From Streptomyces paradoxus (GTDB taxonomy: Bacteria; Actinomycetota; Actinomycetes; Streptomycetales; Streptomycetaceae), in assembly GCF_014202475.1 (NCBI RefSeq), contig NZ_JACHGV010000001.1, positions 924,186 through 988,185 of the forward strand: a DNA stretch of 64,000 nt. The letters run 5' to 3'. The notes under the pieces were generated by a model, which was not told the origin of the DNA, made no database searches, and saw nothing but the letters and a program-made list of their open reading frames with translations. The position numbers were made by a program, and so were the translations under genes. Of this stretch, positions 24,736 through 32,748 are shown piece by piece; the stretch's first letter is position 1, and the number at the start of each line of letters is the position of its first letter.

Positions 24736-25084
24736 GGCGAGCCGCAGCGCGGCCAGCAGTGGGAAGGGACCCGCGGACATACGGTGCTCAGCCTCGTCGA
24801 ACGCGACGAGGCCGGCATGCGGCAGGCCGTTGTCGTCGAGGTGCCGGTGGACGGGCCGGTGACGCTGGGGGCGACGGTCGAGGGGGCGCAGGCGCGCTTC
24901 TGGTACGTACGTGACGGGGTGCGCACGGCGGTCGGGCCGGCGCTGGATTTCGGCCATGTCCGACGACCACGGCTCCCGGCTGCGGTTCAAGGGGGCGATG
25001 GCGGGGATCGATGCCCGGGACCTCGTGGACGCGGCGTTCACAGCGGGCTTCACCGGGTTTCGGCCGACCTGCACACCCTGCTGA
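24736..25084 (+). pseudogene. Remnant of a GH43 beta-xylosidase/arabinofuranosidase C-terminal domain, frameshifted
   Basis: From 24736 a reading frame encodes LSLVERDEAG, GPVTLGATVEGAQARFWYV and VGPALDFGHV. This is the C-terminal beta-sandwich pattern of GH43 beta-xylosidases (normally ...FSYSLDG..W.PVGP.LDA..LSDEY). Near 24958 the homology jumps to the next frame, continuing SDDHGSRLRFKGAMAGIDAR and DLVDAAF up to TGA 25082-25084. The N-terminal catalytic domain is missing: a stop lies at 24733-24735 and only promoter-like DNA precedes it. LacI regulators often sit beside such GH43 genes, and one does here. Confidence 0.6.
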
Positions 25085-25099
25085 GCGAGTTGTTCGGGG

Positions 25100-25233
25100 T
25101 TTCGAAAGTTTTGGCCGGCGTGAAGCGGTGAATTCACTTCTCTTCCACCCGTCCTGCGCCGCACCTACGATAGGAAGCGCTTTCTGCCCGGCGATCCCCG
25201 TGTCCGCCGTGCGCAGAGCTGGTCGAAACTTTC
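25100..25233. promoter_or_regulatory. Cluster of LacI/BxlR-type operator boxes before LacI gene
   Basis: Three boxes: TTTCGAAA at 25100-25107, AGGAAGCGCTTTCT at 25172-25185 (one mismatch from a perfect 14-bp palindrome) and CGAAACTTTC at 25224-25233. The last resembles the CGAA-N-TTCG-type motifs reported upstream of Streptomyces xylanase genes. They lie between the GH43 remnant and the LacI start at 25270, as expected for autoregulation by a hemicellulose or pectin repressor. Confidence 0.5.
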
Positions 25234-25269
25234 CACGGCCCTCGGGCGGGCCGGAGAGGTGGGTTCCCG

Positions 25270-26313
25270 ATGGTCCGTACGGCGAGTGCGAGCGCGGCTG
25301 CCGGTCCGACGCTGGCGGTCGTGGCGCGCGAGGCGGGGGTGTCGGTGCCGACCGCGTCGAAGGTGGTCAACGGCCGCGAGGACGTGGCACCCGAGACCCG
25401 CCGCCGCGTCACCGAGGCACTCGACCGGCTCGGCTACGTGCGCAGACCCCGCTTCGACGCGGCGAAGGCACCCCGGCTGGTCGATCTGGTCGTGCACTCG
25501 CTGGAGAGCTCCTGGTCGGGCGCGGTGCTGCACGGGGTGGAGGACGCGGCGCACGACGCGGGCCTGGAGGTCGTGGTGTCGGCGGCCCTGATCCGTTCCC
25601 GGGTCGGCCGTCCGGAGCGCGGCTGGCTGGACAAGCTGGTCGCCCGGGGCTCCTCCGGGGTCCTCTTCAACCTGGCCGAGCTCAGCGACTCGCAGTACGC
25701 GTGGCTGGAGCAGCACCGCATACCGTTCGTGATGATCGACCCGGTGCAGGAACCGCCGGAGGGCGTGGTCTCGGTGGGCGCGGCGAACTGGCAGGGCGGT
25801 CTGACGGCCACGGAGCATCTGCTGTCCCTGGGCCACGACAGGATCGCGGTCATCGCCGGTCACCGGCGCACGATGTGCAGCAGCGCGCGGGTCGCCGGTT
25901 ACCGTTCGGCGCTCGCGTCGGCGGGGGTCCGGCACCGCGCCGAGTACGTCCGGCACGCCGGTTTCGACGAGAGCGTGGCCCACCGTCGCACGCTGGAACT
26001 CCTCGACCTGCCCGAGCCGCCGACCGCCGTCTTCGTCTGCTCGGACCGGATGGCACTGGGTGTCTACGAGGCCTTGGCCGAAAGGGGGTTGAGGGTCCCG
26101 GACGACATCAGTGTGGTCGGCTTCGACGACCTGCCGGAGGCCCGCTGGGCCTCCCCGGCCCTGACCACCGTCCGCCAGCCGCTGTCCGAGATGGCCGCGA
26201 CGGCCCTGCGGTCGCTGCTGCGCATGATGGACGGGCACCGTCCCGAGAGCACGCGCACCGAGCTGTCGACGCGACTGGTGGAACGGGCGAGTACGGCGGC
26301 GCCGGCCGACTAG
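25270..26313 (+). CDS. LacI family transcriptional regulator (likely polysaccharide-utilisation repressor)
   Basis: This 347-residue protein has the LacI DNA-binding head (residues 12-60, TLAVVAREAGVSVPTASKVV) and a sugar-sensing domain with GFDDLPEARWASPALTTVRQ near the end. The start ATG 25270 is preceded by GGAGAGGTGGG. Its upstream region holds CG-centred palindromes, and one 11-base core (AAGCGCTTTCT) recurs at 10683-10693 in the pectin locus, so it may repress that cluster. The adjacent decayed GH43 suggests it once controlled a neighbouring hydrolase. Confidence 0.88.
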   Translation: MVRTASASAAAGPTLAVVAREAGVSVPTASKVVNGREDVAPETRRRVTEALDRLGYVRRPRFDAAKAPRLVDLVVHSLESSWSGAVLHGVEDAAHDAGLEVVVSAALIRSRVGRPERGWLDKLVARGSSGVLFNLAELSDSQYAWLEQHRIPFVMIDPVQEPPEGVVSVGAANWQGGLTATEHLLSLGHDRIAVIAGHRRTMCSSARVAGYRSALASAGVRHRAEYVRHAGFDESVAHRRTLELLDLPEPPTAVFVCSDRMALGVYEALAERGLRVPDDISVVGFDDLPEARWASPALTTVRQPLSEMAATALRSLLRMMDGHRPESTRTELSTRLVERASTAAPAD

Positions 26314-26459
26314 GGGGTGTGCGGCCGGGCCGCGGGTGCAGGAGGCGCTGACGGCGGTGTCTCCGTGGGGAATGCGCCGACGTGTGCCGGGAGTTGGCCC
26401 CGTTGCCAGGCGCGCCGTCGGTGTGGCGGCGGCCGTACTCAGCGAAAGGAATGCCGGTC

Positions 26460-26882
26460 ATGACGCGCGACTCGCGCACGATCAGCAACCCGCCCACACT
26501 CCACGACCCCACGCCCTTCGGATACAGCCACGCCGTGTCGGCACCCGGTGAAACCGTCTTCATCGGCGGTCAGTACGCCTCGGACGCCACCGGCGCGCCG
26601 GTGGCGGGTGACTTCGCAGCGCAGGTGGAACTGGCCTTCGACCGGCTGCGGTCGGCCTTGGAGGGGGTCGGCCTCGGCTACGAACACGTCGTACGGCTCG
26701 GCACGTTCATCGTGGACCACGACCCAGGCAGGCTGGAGATCCTGGGCAAGGCCCTGCACGCCCGCTTCGGGGAGCGGCTTCCCGCGCAGACGCTGAGCGG
26801 GGTCGCCTCGCTGGCGCTGCAGGGGATGCTGTTCGAGGTCGACGCGGTAGCGATGCGGCCCGCGGTGCCGGACGGCGCCTGA
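26460..26882 (+). CDS. Rid (YjgF/RidA-like) family protein
   Basis: This 140-residue protein has the YjgF/chorismate-mutase-like trimer fold (GETVFIGGQYASDATG, LEGVGLGYEHVVRLGTFIVD). True RidA proteins use an arginine in a PARSxV context to bind the iminium substrate; here the position reads PAQTLSGV, so the arginine is absent. It therefore belongs to one of the Rid groups of unknown activity and should not be called enamine deaminase. ATG 26460 is chosen over ATG 26451 because GAAAGGA is 9 bases before it. It follows the LacI gene by 146 bases. Confidence 0.8.
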   Translation: MTRDSRTISNPPTLHDPTPFGYSHAVSAPGETVFIGGQYASDATGAPVAGDFAAQVELAFDRLRSALEGVGLGYEHVVRLGTFIVDHDPGRLEILGKALHARFGERLPAQTLSGVASLALQGMLFEVDAVAMRPAVPDGA

Positions 26883-27062
26883 CGGAGGCGGGGCGCGCGG
26901 GGCGGTGGCCCGCGGTCGCACGGACGTCTGCCGCACACCCCTGGTACGCGTCGCGCGCCCGCCATCGGGGGGAACTGGCCGGGACGGGCCGGCGTCGAAC
27001 GGTGCGGTGGGGAGGGGCCGGTGTCCGGGGGCGGGGCGGCGGCGAGCAGTGGGGGGACGACC

Positions 27063-27488
27063 ATGACACGCTGGCGGCCGCTTCCGGACGTACTGCCGAG
27101 GGAGGCGCGGCACCTCGTCGAGCAGCTGCGGGCCCTGAAGGACCGGACGGGTCTGAGCCTCGCCGAGCTGGCCCGGCGGACCGCTTACAGCAAGTCGTCG
27201 TGGCAGCGGTATCTCAGCGGGGCCAAGCAGCCGCCGCGGGGGGCGGTGCAGGCGCTGTGCCGGGTGGCGGGGGCCGACCAGGCGCGGCTGCTGGCGCTGT
27301 GGGATCTCGCCGACACGACGTGGCCCCACGGGGTGCCGGTGGCGGCCGGGCCCGCGGGGCCGATGGCGGACGCGCCGCCGGCCGGTGCCGAGTACCGGCG
27401 CTGGCGGGCGGCGGCCCTGGTGTCCTTCGGGGTCATCGTCGTGCTGCTGGCCGGGCTGTTGTGGATGCTGCCGGTGGGGAGCGGATGA
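27063..27488 (+). CDS. XRE-type helix-turn-helix protein with C-terminal membrane helix
   Basis: This 141-residue protein starts at ATG 27063, with GGGGGGA upstream. Residues 12-70 are an XRE helix-turn-helix (SLAELARRTAYSKSSWQRYL, then QPPRGAVQALCRVAGAD). After a short linker, a single membrane helix (ALVSFGVIVVLLAGLLWML, about 118-136) ends the protein. The layout puts DNA-binding on the cytoplasmic side of a membrane-tethered regulator. It converges with a secreted peptidoglycan-binding-like protein, a pairing seen elsewhere in Streptomyces. In-frame GTG 27021 is a possible alternative start. Confidence 0.75.
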   Translation: MTRWRPLPDVLPREARHLVEQLRALKDRTGLSLAELARRTAYSKSSWQRYLSGAKQPPRGAVQALCRVAGADQARLLALWDLADTTWPHGVPVAAGPAGPMADAPPAGAEYRRWRAAALVSFGVIVVLLAGLLWMLPVGSG

Positions 27489-27525
27489 CCGTCACGGCCG
27501 GCCGCTCCCCCGGCGGTGGTGCGGC

Positions 27526-28065
27526 TCAGCCCAGCGTGCGGTAGTGGGCGTACTTCCACGGCCCGACGTTCTTCAGCTTCACCTGGTACTTGCCGCCCAC
27601 GCGCTTGAAGTTGACGTTCCGCACGAGGCCCTTGTATTGGACGATGTTGCCCGGCTGGCCCTGCAGCCGGGTCTGGGCGAAGTCCCAGCTCTCGCTGACG
27701 ACGGTGCCGTCGGTCTCGGGGAGGTTGTGCCGGTCCTGCCACCACTGTGTGGCCGACTCGGTCTCCGGCCCGAACGAGCCGTCGATCTGGCTCTTCCTGA
27801 AGGGCTGCCACTCGCCCTCGTCGTCCTCCCACTGGGCGCCGTCCGCCCACAGCACGGTCTCCCACAGGGCGATGGCGTTGCCCCGGGCGTAGGCGTCGAC
27901 GCCGAGGTTCTCCTCGTCCTCCCAGTCGTTGGCCACAGCGCCCTTGCCGTCGATGCCGAAGTAGGCGGGTGCGGCGTTCGCCGACGGAGCCAGGGCGATA
28001 CCGGTCCCCCCGGCCCCCAGCACCACGGCCGTCATCATCGCCACGGCCCGATTGCGCATGCTCAT
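27526..28065 (-). CDS. Secreted protein with peptidoglycan-binding-like fold
   Basis: This 179-residue protein starts at ATG 28065 behind GGAAAGGA. Residues 1-31 are a Sec signal (ending ANAAP). The mature part contains a PG_binding_1-like pattern: VDAYARGNAIALWETVLWAD, then QIDGSFGPETESATQWWQDR, then TVVSESWDF. The C-terminal 60 residues (GNIVQYKGLVRNVNFKRVG) form an unassigned beta domain. It probably binds cell-wall glycan; no hydrolase residues are seen. It converges with the membrane-tethered XRE gene. Confidence 0.7.
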   Translation of the reverse strand: MSMRNRAVAMMTAVVLGAGGTGIALAPSANAAPAYFGIDGKGAVANDWEDEENLGVDAYARGNAIALWETVLWADGAQWEDDEGEWQPFRKSQIDGSFGPETESATQWWQDRHNLPETDGTVVSESWDFAQTRLQGQPGNIVQYKGLVRNVNFKRVGGKYQVKLKNVGPWKYAHYRTLG

Positions 28066-28330
28066 GCGGTTGTCCTTTCCGAACCGCCGTCCCCCGGCGG
28101 GTTTCCCCTGGGGCGGCTCGTCTCGTCTGGCACGGCACAGCCTCACGGGCCGGCGGCATCCGCGGCGAGCCCTGCCGGCGTCCCCGGACCGCCCTGGGAC
28201 GGTTCACACGCGGTACGGCGGTGTCCCGGCCGGAGACGGGCCGCCGGGGACCCGCCCGGGCCGGGGCCGACGGGAGGGCCGTGTGGCGACCGAAATTTTC
28301 GGGTCGGGCGCAGCCGGCGGGCACCTCGGG

Positions 28331-28390
28331 CGTCCGGCACGGGGCGTCCGACACGGGGGTCCGACACGGGCGTCCGGCACGGGGCGTCCG
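28331..28390. repeat. Tandem repeat of CGTCCGRCACGGG units (about 4.5 copies)
   Basis: Units at 28331-28344, 28345-28359, 28360-28370 (5-prime truncated), 28371-28384 and 28385-28390 (partial) vary at one base (G or A) and in G-run length. The array sits in the 369-base gap between the divergent secreted-protein gene (start 28065) and VOC gene (start 28435), 45 bases before the latter. The rest of the gap, 28066-28330, shows nothing I can assign. Confidence 0.75.
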
Positions 28391-28434
28391 TTTTCTTCAA
28401 GACCGGGCGGTGCGGTCCTGCCTACGGTGGCTCC

Positions 28435-28839
28435 ATGACTGCACGATTCGATGCCATCGGCCTGGTCGTCTCCGACATGGCCGCCTCCGTCGCGTTCTAC
28501 CGCCGGATCGGGTTCGCCTTCCCGGACGGTGCCGAGGACCAGCCGCACGCCGAGGCCGGACTGCCCGGCGGGCTGCGGCTGTTGCTCGACACCGAGGAGA
28601 CGGTCCGCTCGTTCCTGCCCGGCTGGCAGCCGCCCGCGGGCGGGGGCAGGACCTCGCTGGCCCTGCGCTGCGACAGCCCGGAGGAGGTGGACGCGCTGTA
28701 CGAGGAGCTGGTCAGCTCGGGGTATCACGGCGAGCTCAAGCCGTGGGACGCCTTCTGGGGGCAGCGGTACGCCGTGGTGGACGACCCGGACGGCAACGGG
28801 GTGGACCTGTTCGCCCCGCTAGCCACCGCGGCCGAGTAG
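28435..28839 (+). CDS. VOC (glyoxalase/bleomycin-resistance fold) family protein
   Basis: This 134-residue protein has two beta-alpha-beta-beta-beta modules ([20 protein letters not shown]; then [17 protein letters not shown] at the end). The usual metal-ligand histidine near the N-terminus is absent (AIGLVV), while the D/E near the C-terminus (DPDGNGVDL) remains, so it may be a binding protein or a divergent enzyme. No ribosome-binding site is seen; TACGGT ends 6 bases before the ATG, so the transcript may be leaderless. It overlaps the convergent AraC gene by 21 bases. Confidence 0.8.
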   Translation: MTARFDAIGLVVSDMAASVAFYRRIGFAFPDGAEDQPHAEAGLPGGLRLLLDTEETVRSFLPGWQPPAGGGRTSLALRCDSPEEVDALYEELVSSGYHGELKPWDAFWGQRYAVVDDPDGNGVDLFAPLATAAE

Positions 28840-29508
28840 CTCACCCAGCGGCAGACCTGCCAACTCCCTCACATCGCGGGCCAGATGGGCCTGGTCGGCG
28901 TAACCGGCCCGGGCGGCCGTCTCCGCGAAGGGCACACCGGCCCGGGCCAGTGAGAGAGCGCGGTGCAGCCGCAGGATACGGGCCAGTGTCTTGGGGCCGT
29001 AGCCGAAGGCGGACAGCGAACGGCGGTGCAACCGGCGTGCGCCCAGGCCGAGTTCGTCGGCGGTGGCGGCGACCGGACGGCCCGCGCCGAGGGCGGTGAC
29101 GATCTGCCGGAGCAGCGGGTCGGGCGGCTCGGCACCGGCCGCCTGCCGCAGCGCCAGCTCCTCCAGGCCGCTCGCCGGGTCGGGGGCCGCGTTCACACGG
29201 CCGGACAGGCGCCGCACCTGCGCGGCCGGCCACAGGTCCGCGAGCTCGACGCGCCGGTCGCGCAGTTCGTGCGCCGGAACGCCCAGGAGCGCCGGGGCCG
29301 TGCCCGGGTAGAAGCGGATGCCTGCCCAGGGGCCGGTCACACCGTCCGGGAGATACGCGCGGGTGTCGGGACCGGCGACCATCAGCCGCCCGTCGTGCCA
29401 CAGCAGATCCATGCACCCGTCGGGCAGGACCCGCCCCGCCCCGGGCCGCGTCGGGGTGTTGGTCCACACGACGGCCCCGGGCAGCCGCGACGCCCGCTCC
29501 TCGTACAC
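28819..29508 (-). CDS. AraC family regulator (DUF6597-type N-terminal domain)
   Basis: This roughly 229-residue protein begins [18 protein letters not shown] and has [20 protein letters not shown], the pattern of AraC regulators with a DUF6597 sensor. The C-terminal AraC helix-turn-helix pair is at about 140-225 ([20 protein letters not shown], then [20 protein letters not shown]). The frame is open for another kilobase upstream without a plausible start, so I chose GTG 29508, where family homology begins; the exact start is uncertain. It overlaps the VOC gene tail-to-tail and may regulate it. Confidence 0.75.
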   Translation of the reverse strand: MYEERASRLPGAVVWTNTPTRPGAGRVLPDGCMDLLWHDGRLMVAGPDTRAYLPDGVTGPWAGIRFYPGTAPALLGVPAHELRDRRVELADLWPAAQVRRLSGRVNAAPDPASGLEELALRQAAGAEPPDPLLRQIVTALGAGRPVAATADELGLGARRLHRRSLSAFGYGPKTLARILRLHRALSLARAGVPFAETAARAGYADQAHLARDVRELAGLPLGELLGRGG

Positions 29509-29570
29509 GAAGGCCAGGCTACGCCGCGGCCCGGCGACAGACGCGAGGATCGGTGCCGGTGCGAGTGCCG

Positions 29571-30506
29571 CTACGCCGCCCGCCCCCGGTACTCCACGGG
29601 GCTCACCCCGTACGCCCGCTTGAACGCCGTCGACAGGGCGAACGCGCTGCCGTAGCCGACCCTGCGGGCCACCGCGTCGAGGGTGTCGCCGGTGTCGCGC
29701 AGGCGGTCGGCGGCGAGGGCGAGGCGCCAGCCGGTCAGGTAGGTCATCGGGGGTTCGCCCACCAGGGCGGTGAAGCGGCGGGCCAGCGCGGCTCGGGACA
29801 CCCCGGCCTTGGCGGCGAGCGCGGCGACGGTCCAGGGATGGGCCGGGTCGTCCTGGAGCAGGCGCAGCACGCCGCCGACGACCGGGTCGGCGAGGGCCCG
29901 GTACCAGGCCGGGGCCTCCGCCTCGGGGCGTGCGAACCAGGCCCGCAGCGCGGCGATGACGAGCAGGTCCAGCAGCCGGTCCAGGACGACCTCCTGCCCC
30001 GGCTCGTCCCGGACGATCTCCTCGGCGACGTACGGCGTGAGCGGGCAGTCCCACACGTCGGACGGGAGGCTGAGAAGCGGCGGCAGGGCGTCCAGCAGCC
30101 GTCCGCCGACCTCGCCGCGCATCGGGTAGGTGCCGATCAGCATCACGGTGTCCCCGTCGGACCGGTCGCCCCAGGTGCGCACGCCCAGGTCCATGGAGCC
30201 GTTGAGGGGCCGTCCGTCGGGGTAGCGGCACTCCTGGTGCGGCAGGATCACCGCCTGCGGAGGCGTCCCGGGGTCGTCCGCGCAGGTGTACGGGTCCGGG
30301 CCGCGGGCGATCGCGAGGTCCCCGGCCCGCAGCCTCGTCCGCTCGCCCCGGTCGGGCACGATCCATGCCTCGCCGCGGACGACGAGCATCACGGTGAGCG
30401 GGGCCCGGTCCTCCACGCGCACCGCCCACGGCGGGTCGAAACAGGCCCTGATCATGAACGCGCCCCGTGCGCGGGGCCCCTCCAGCAGACCGGCGAGAGC
30501 GTCCAT
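29571..30506 (-). CDS. AraC family regulator with cupin sensor domain
   Basis: This 311-residue protein has an N-terminal cupin (residues about 5-190; [20 protein letters not shown], with [20 protein letters not shown]) of the AraC_binding_2 type, then a C-terminal AraC domain ([40 protein letters not shown]). It starts at ATG 30506, and TACGCT 6 bases before it suggests a leaderless transcript. It is divergent from an NmrA-type reductase. Such AraC/NAD(P)-reductase pairs commonly respond to reactive electrophiles, so it probably activates that neighbour. Confidence 0.88.
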   Translation of the reverse strand: MDALAGLLEGPRARGAFMIRACFDPPWAVRVEDRAPLTVMLVVRGEAWIVPDRGERTRLRAGDLAIARGPDPYTCADDPGTPPQAVILPHQECRYPDGRPLNGSMDLGVRTWGDRSDGDTVMLIGTYPMRGEVGGRLLDALPPLLSLPSDVWDCPLTPYVAEEIVRDEPGQEVVLDRLLDLLVIAALRAWFARPEAEAPAWYRALADPVVGGVLRLLQDDPAHPWTVAALAAKAGVSRAALARRFTALVGEPPMTYLTGWRLALAADRLRDTGDTLDAVARRVGYGSAFALSTAFKRAYGVSPVEYRGRAA

Positions 30507-30587
30507 GCGGCCAGCGTAGACGCGGGCGTATGGGAATGAGCCGTTCAGCGATGGTTCCGTGCGGCGCAGGGCAGTTGACTCGACCGT

Positions 30588-31457
30588 ATGACGAACACAG
30601 CGGAGAACACGGCACGGAACAGTGCACGGAACACGCAGGTCACGACGGTGGTGGTGACGGGCGCCACGGGGCGTACCGGGAGCCGGGTGGCGCGGGCCGC
30701 CGAGGCGGCCGGGCTCACGGTCCGGGCGGCTTCGCGGGCGACGGGCTTCGACTGGTGGGACGCCTCGACCTGGGCGGACGCCCTGCGGGGCGCCGACGCG
30801 GCCTACCTCGCCCACCCCTCGGACGTCGGCGCCCCGGGGGCCGCGGAGGTGGTCGGCGCGCTCGCGCGGGAGGCGGCCGGGCTCGGGGTGCGGCGGCTGG
30901 TTCTGCTGTCCGCGCGGGGCGAGGACCAGGCCCTGCCCACGGAGGAGGCCCTGCGCGCCTCGGGGGCGGACTGGACGGTCGTGCGGGCGGCCTGGTTCGC
31001 GCAGAACTTCAGCGAGGGGCCGCTGGTGGCGGAGCTGCGGGAGCGCGGCGAGCTGGTGTTCCCGGCCGACGAGGTGCGCGAGCCGTTCCTCGACGTGCGG
31101 GACATCGCGGACGTGGTGGTGAGCGTGCTGACTTCCGGCGACCGGTACGTGGGGCGGACCCTCACCCTCTCCGGGGGCCGGCTGCTGACCTTCGGGGAGG
31201 CGGTCGCGGAGATCGCCGGGGCGACGGGGCGCCCGCTGACGTACCGGGCCGTCTCGACCCGGGACTACGGCGAGGCGCTGGCCGGGTTCGGGGTGCCGCC
31301 GGAGGAGGTGGCCGGGATGACGGAGATCTTCGGCACGCTGCTCGACGGCCGCAACGCGCACCTCTCGGACGGTGTGCGGGAGGTCCTGGGCCGCGCGCCC
31401 CGGGACTTCGGCGACTTCGTTCGCGAGGAGGCCGCGGCCGGGACCTGGAAGGCCTGA
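30588..31457 (+). CDS. NmrA-like NAD(P)-binding reductase
   Basis: This 289-residue Rossmann-fold protein has the nucleotide motif GATGRTGSR at residues 25-33. The active-site YxxxK of classical SDRs is absent, as in NmrA/HSCARG and quinone oxidoreductase 2-like proteins. It lines up with TMR-type reductases ([20 protein letters not shown]). It is a cytoplasmic oxidoreductase or redox sensor. It is divergent from the AraC-cupin regulator and converges with the BrkB gene (14-base gap). Confidence 0.82.
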   Translation: MTNTAENTARNSARNTQVTTVVVTGATGRTGSRVARAAEAAGLTVRAASRATGFDWWDASTWADALRGADAAYLAHPSDVGAPGAAEVVGALAREAAGLGVRRLVLLSARGEDQALPTEEALRASGADWTVVRAAWFAQNFSEGPLVAELRERGELVFPADEVREPFLDVRDIADVVVSVLTSGDRYVGRTLTLSGGRLLTFGEAVAEIAGATGRPLTYRAVSTRDYGEALAGFGVPPEEVAGMTEIFGTLLDGRNAHLSDGVREVLGRAPRDFGDFVREEAAAGTWKA

Positions 31458-31471
31458 GAACCCGGCGGCCG

Positions 31472-32638
31472 TCACTGGTCCTCGGGCGGGGGCCCCTCCC
31501 CGTTGACCTGGGTGCTCTTCACGTGGGTGTGCTTCACGTGGGTGCTCTTCACGTGGGTGCGCAGCCGGGCCGACACGTCTTCCGGCGGCAGGAAGCGGGA
31601 CCAGCGTTCCGGGAACTCGGAGGGCATGTCCGGGTCGGCCTCGCCCGCGGCGCTGGCGCGGGCCACGTACTCGGCGACCTGGGCCTGCCGCAGCCGCTCG
31701 TTGGCCTCGCGGGCCGCGGCCGTGGCGGCGGCCGGCCAGACCCGGTCGATGGCGGCGTTGACCGCGGCCCCGACGAGCACGGCGAACGCGGACACACCGA
31801 TCCACAGCAGCACGGCGACGGGCGCGGCGAGGGAGCCGTAGATCGTGGGGCCCTCGACGGTGCTGGTCAGGTAGATCCGCAGCAGGAAGCTGCCGAGCAC
31901 CCACATGCCGAGGGCGACCAGCGCGCCGGGCACGTCCTCGATCCACGGGGACCGGACCGGGACGGACACGTGGTACAGCGTCGTCAGGAAGGCGATCGAC
32001 AGGAGGATCACCGTGGGCCAGTACAGGACCTGCACGAGCGTCGTCGACCACGGGACGATCCGCACCACGGCGTCCGGCCCCGCGACCATCAGCGGCAGGG
32101 CGACCGAGCCGATCAGCAGGGCCACGATGAACAGCAGGAAGGCCAGCAGGCGGGTCTTGACGATGCCGCGGACTCCGTCGAGGCCGTACATCACGGTGAT
32201 GGTGTCGATGAAGACGTTCACCGCGCGGGAGCCCGACCACAGGGCGAACAGGAAGCCGATGGAGATGACGTCGGGCCGGCCGCCCTTCATCACGTCGTGC
32301 AGGATCGGCTGGGCGATCTCGCGGACGCCCTGGTCGGACAGGACGGTGCGGGAGGCCTCCAGGAGGTTGGTCTGGAGGCTCTGGATGGTGTCGGCGCCGG
32401 TCCAGGCGTCGACGTAGCCGAGCAGTCCGATCATGCTGAGCAGCAGCGGCGGCACGGACAGCAGGGTGAAGAACGCGGCCTCGGCGGCGAGGCCCAGGAT
32501 GCGGTACTCGACGCAGGAGTTGACGGTGTCCTTGAGCAGCAGCCAGGCGGTCCTGCGCTTGGAGACGTTCCGGTAGAGGGCTCGCGCCCGGTGGAGGCGC
32601 CCGGAGGGTGTGTCGGGGGTTTCACTTGCTGGCTGCAC
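31472..32638 (-). CDS. YihY/BrkB family membrane protein
   Basis: This 388-residue protein has about six membrane segments (residues 40-290) with the YihY/BrkB signatures AAEAAFFTLLSVPPLLLSMI and SRAVNVFIDTITVMYGL. The function of the family is unsettled; older ribonuclease BN labels are wrong. The C-terminal cytoplasmic tail ends in a five-residue repeat (HVKST, HVKHT, HVKST) encoded by 15-bp tandem repeats. It is divergent from the acyl-CoA dehydrogenase gene. Confidence 0.85.
   Translation of the reverse strand: MQPASETPDTPSGRLHRARALYRNVSKRRTAWLLLKDTVNSCVEYRILGLAAEAAFFTLLSVPPLLLSMIGLLGYVDAWTGADTIQSLQTNLLEASRTVLSDQGVREIAQPILHDVMKGGRPDVISIGFLFALWSGSRAVNVFIDTITVMYGLDGVRGIVKTRLLAFLLFIVALLIGSVALPLMVAGPDAVVRIVPWSTTLVQVLYWPTVILLSIAFLTTLYHVSVPVRSPWIEDVPGALVALGMWVLGSFLLRIYLTSTVEGPTIYGSLAAPVAVLLWIGVSAFAVLVGAAVNAAIDRVWPAAATAAAREANERLRQAQVAEYVARASAAGEADPDMPSEFPERWSRFLPPEDVSARLRTHVKSTHVKHTHVKSTQVNGEGPPPEDQ
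31511..31560. repeat. 15-bp tandem repeat in the BrkB gene
   Basis: Three near-identical copies of ggtgctcttcacgtg (31511-31525, 31526-31540, 31541-31555) plus a partial copy encode the HVKST-like repeats at the C-terminus of the BrkB protein. The reading frame is kept. Confidence 0.8.
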
Positions 32639-32713
32639 CCCCTAACGGTATCCGCCGTGACCGGCCCCACTCACCCACAGGCCGGGTCTTCGCGGACCGG
32701 GCCGGGTTCGCTG

Positions 32714-32748
32714 GTGACCAGGCTGCTACCGCGGGGTACTTTCGCACC
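32714..32748 (+). promoter_or_regulatory. Probable promoter of the acyl-CoA dehydrogenase gene
   Basis: GTGACC (32714-32719), a 17-base spacer and TACTTT (32737-32742) match a housekeeping-type promoter. The ATG follows 6 bases later and no ribosome-binding site is present, so the message is probably leaderless. Confidence 0.5.

Noticed and set aside
28331..28390. Possible CRISPR-like repeat
   Set aside because: The units are contiguous with no spacers and too short; it is a tandem repeat.
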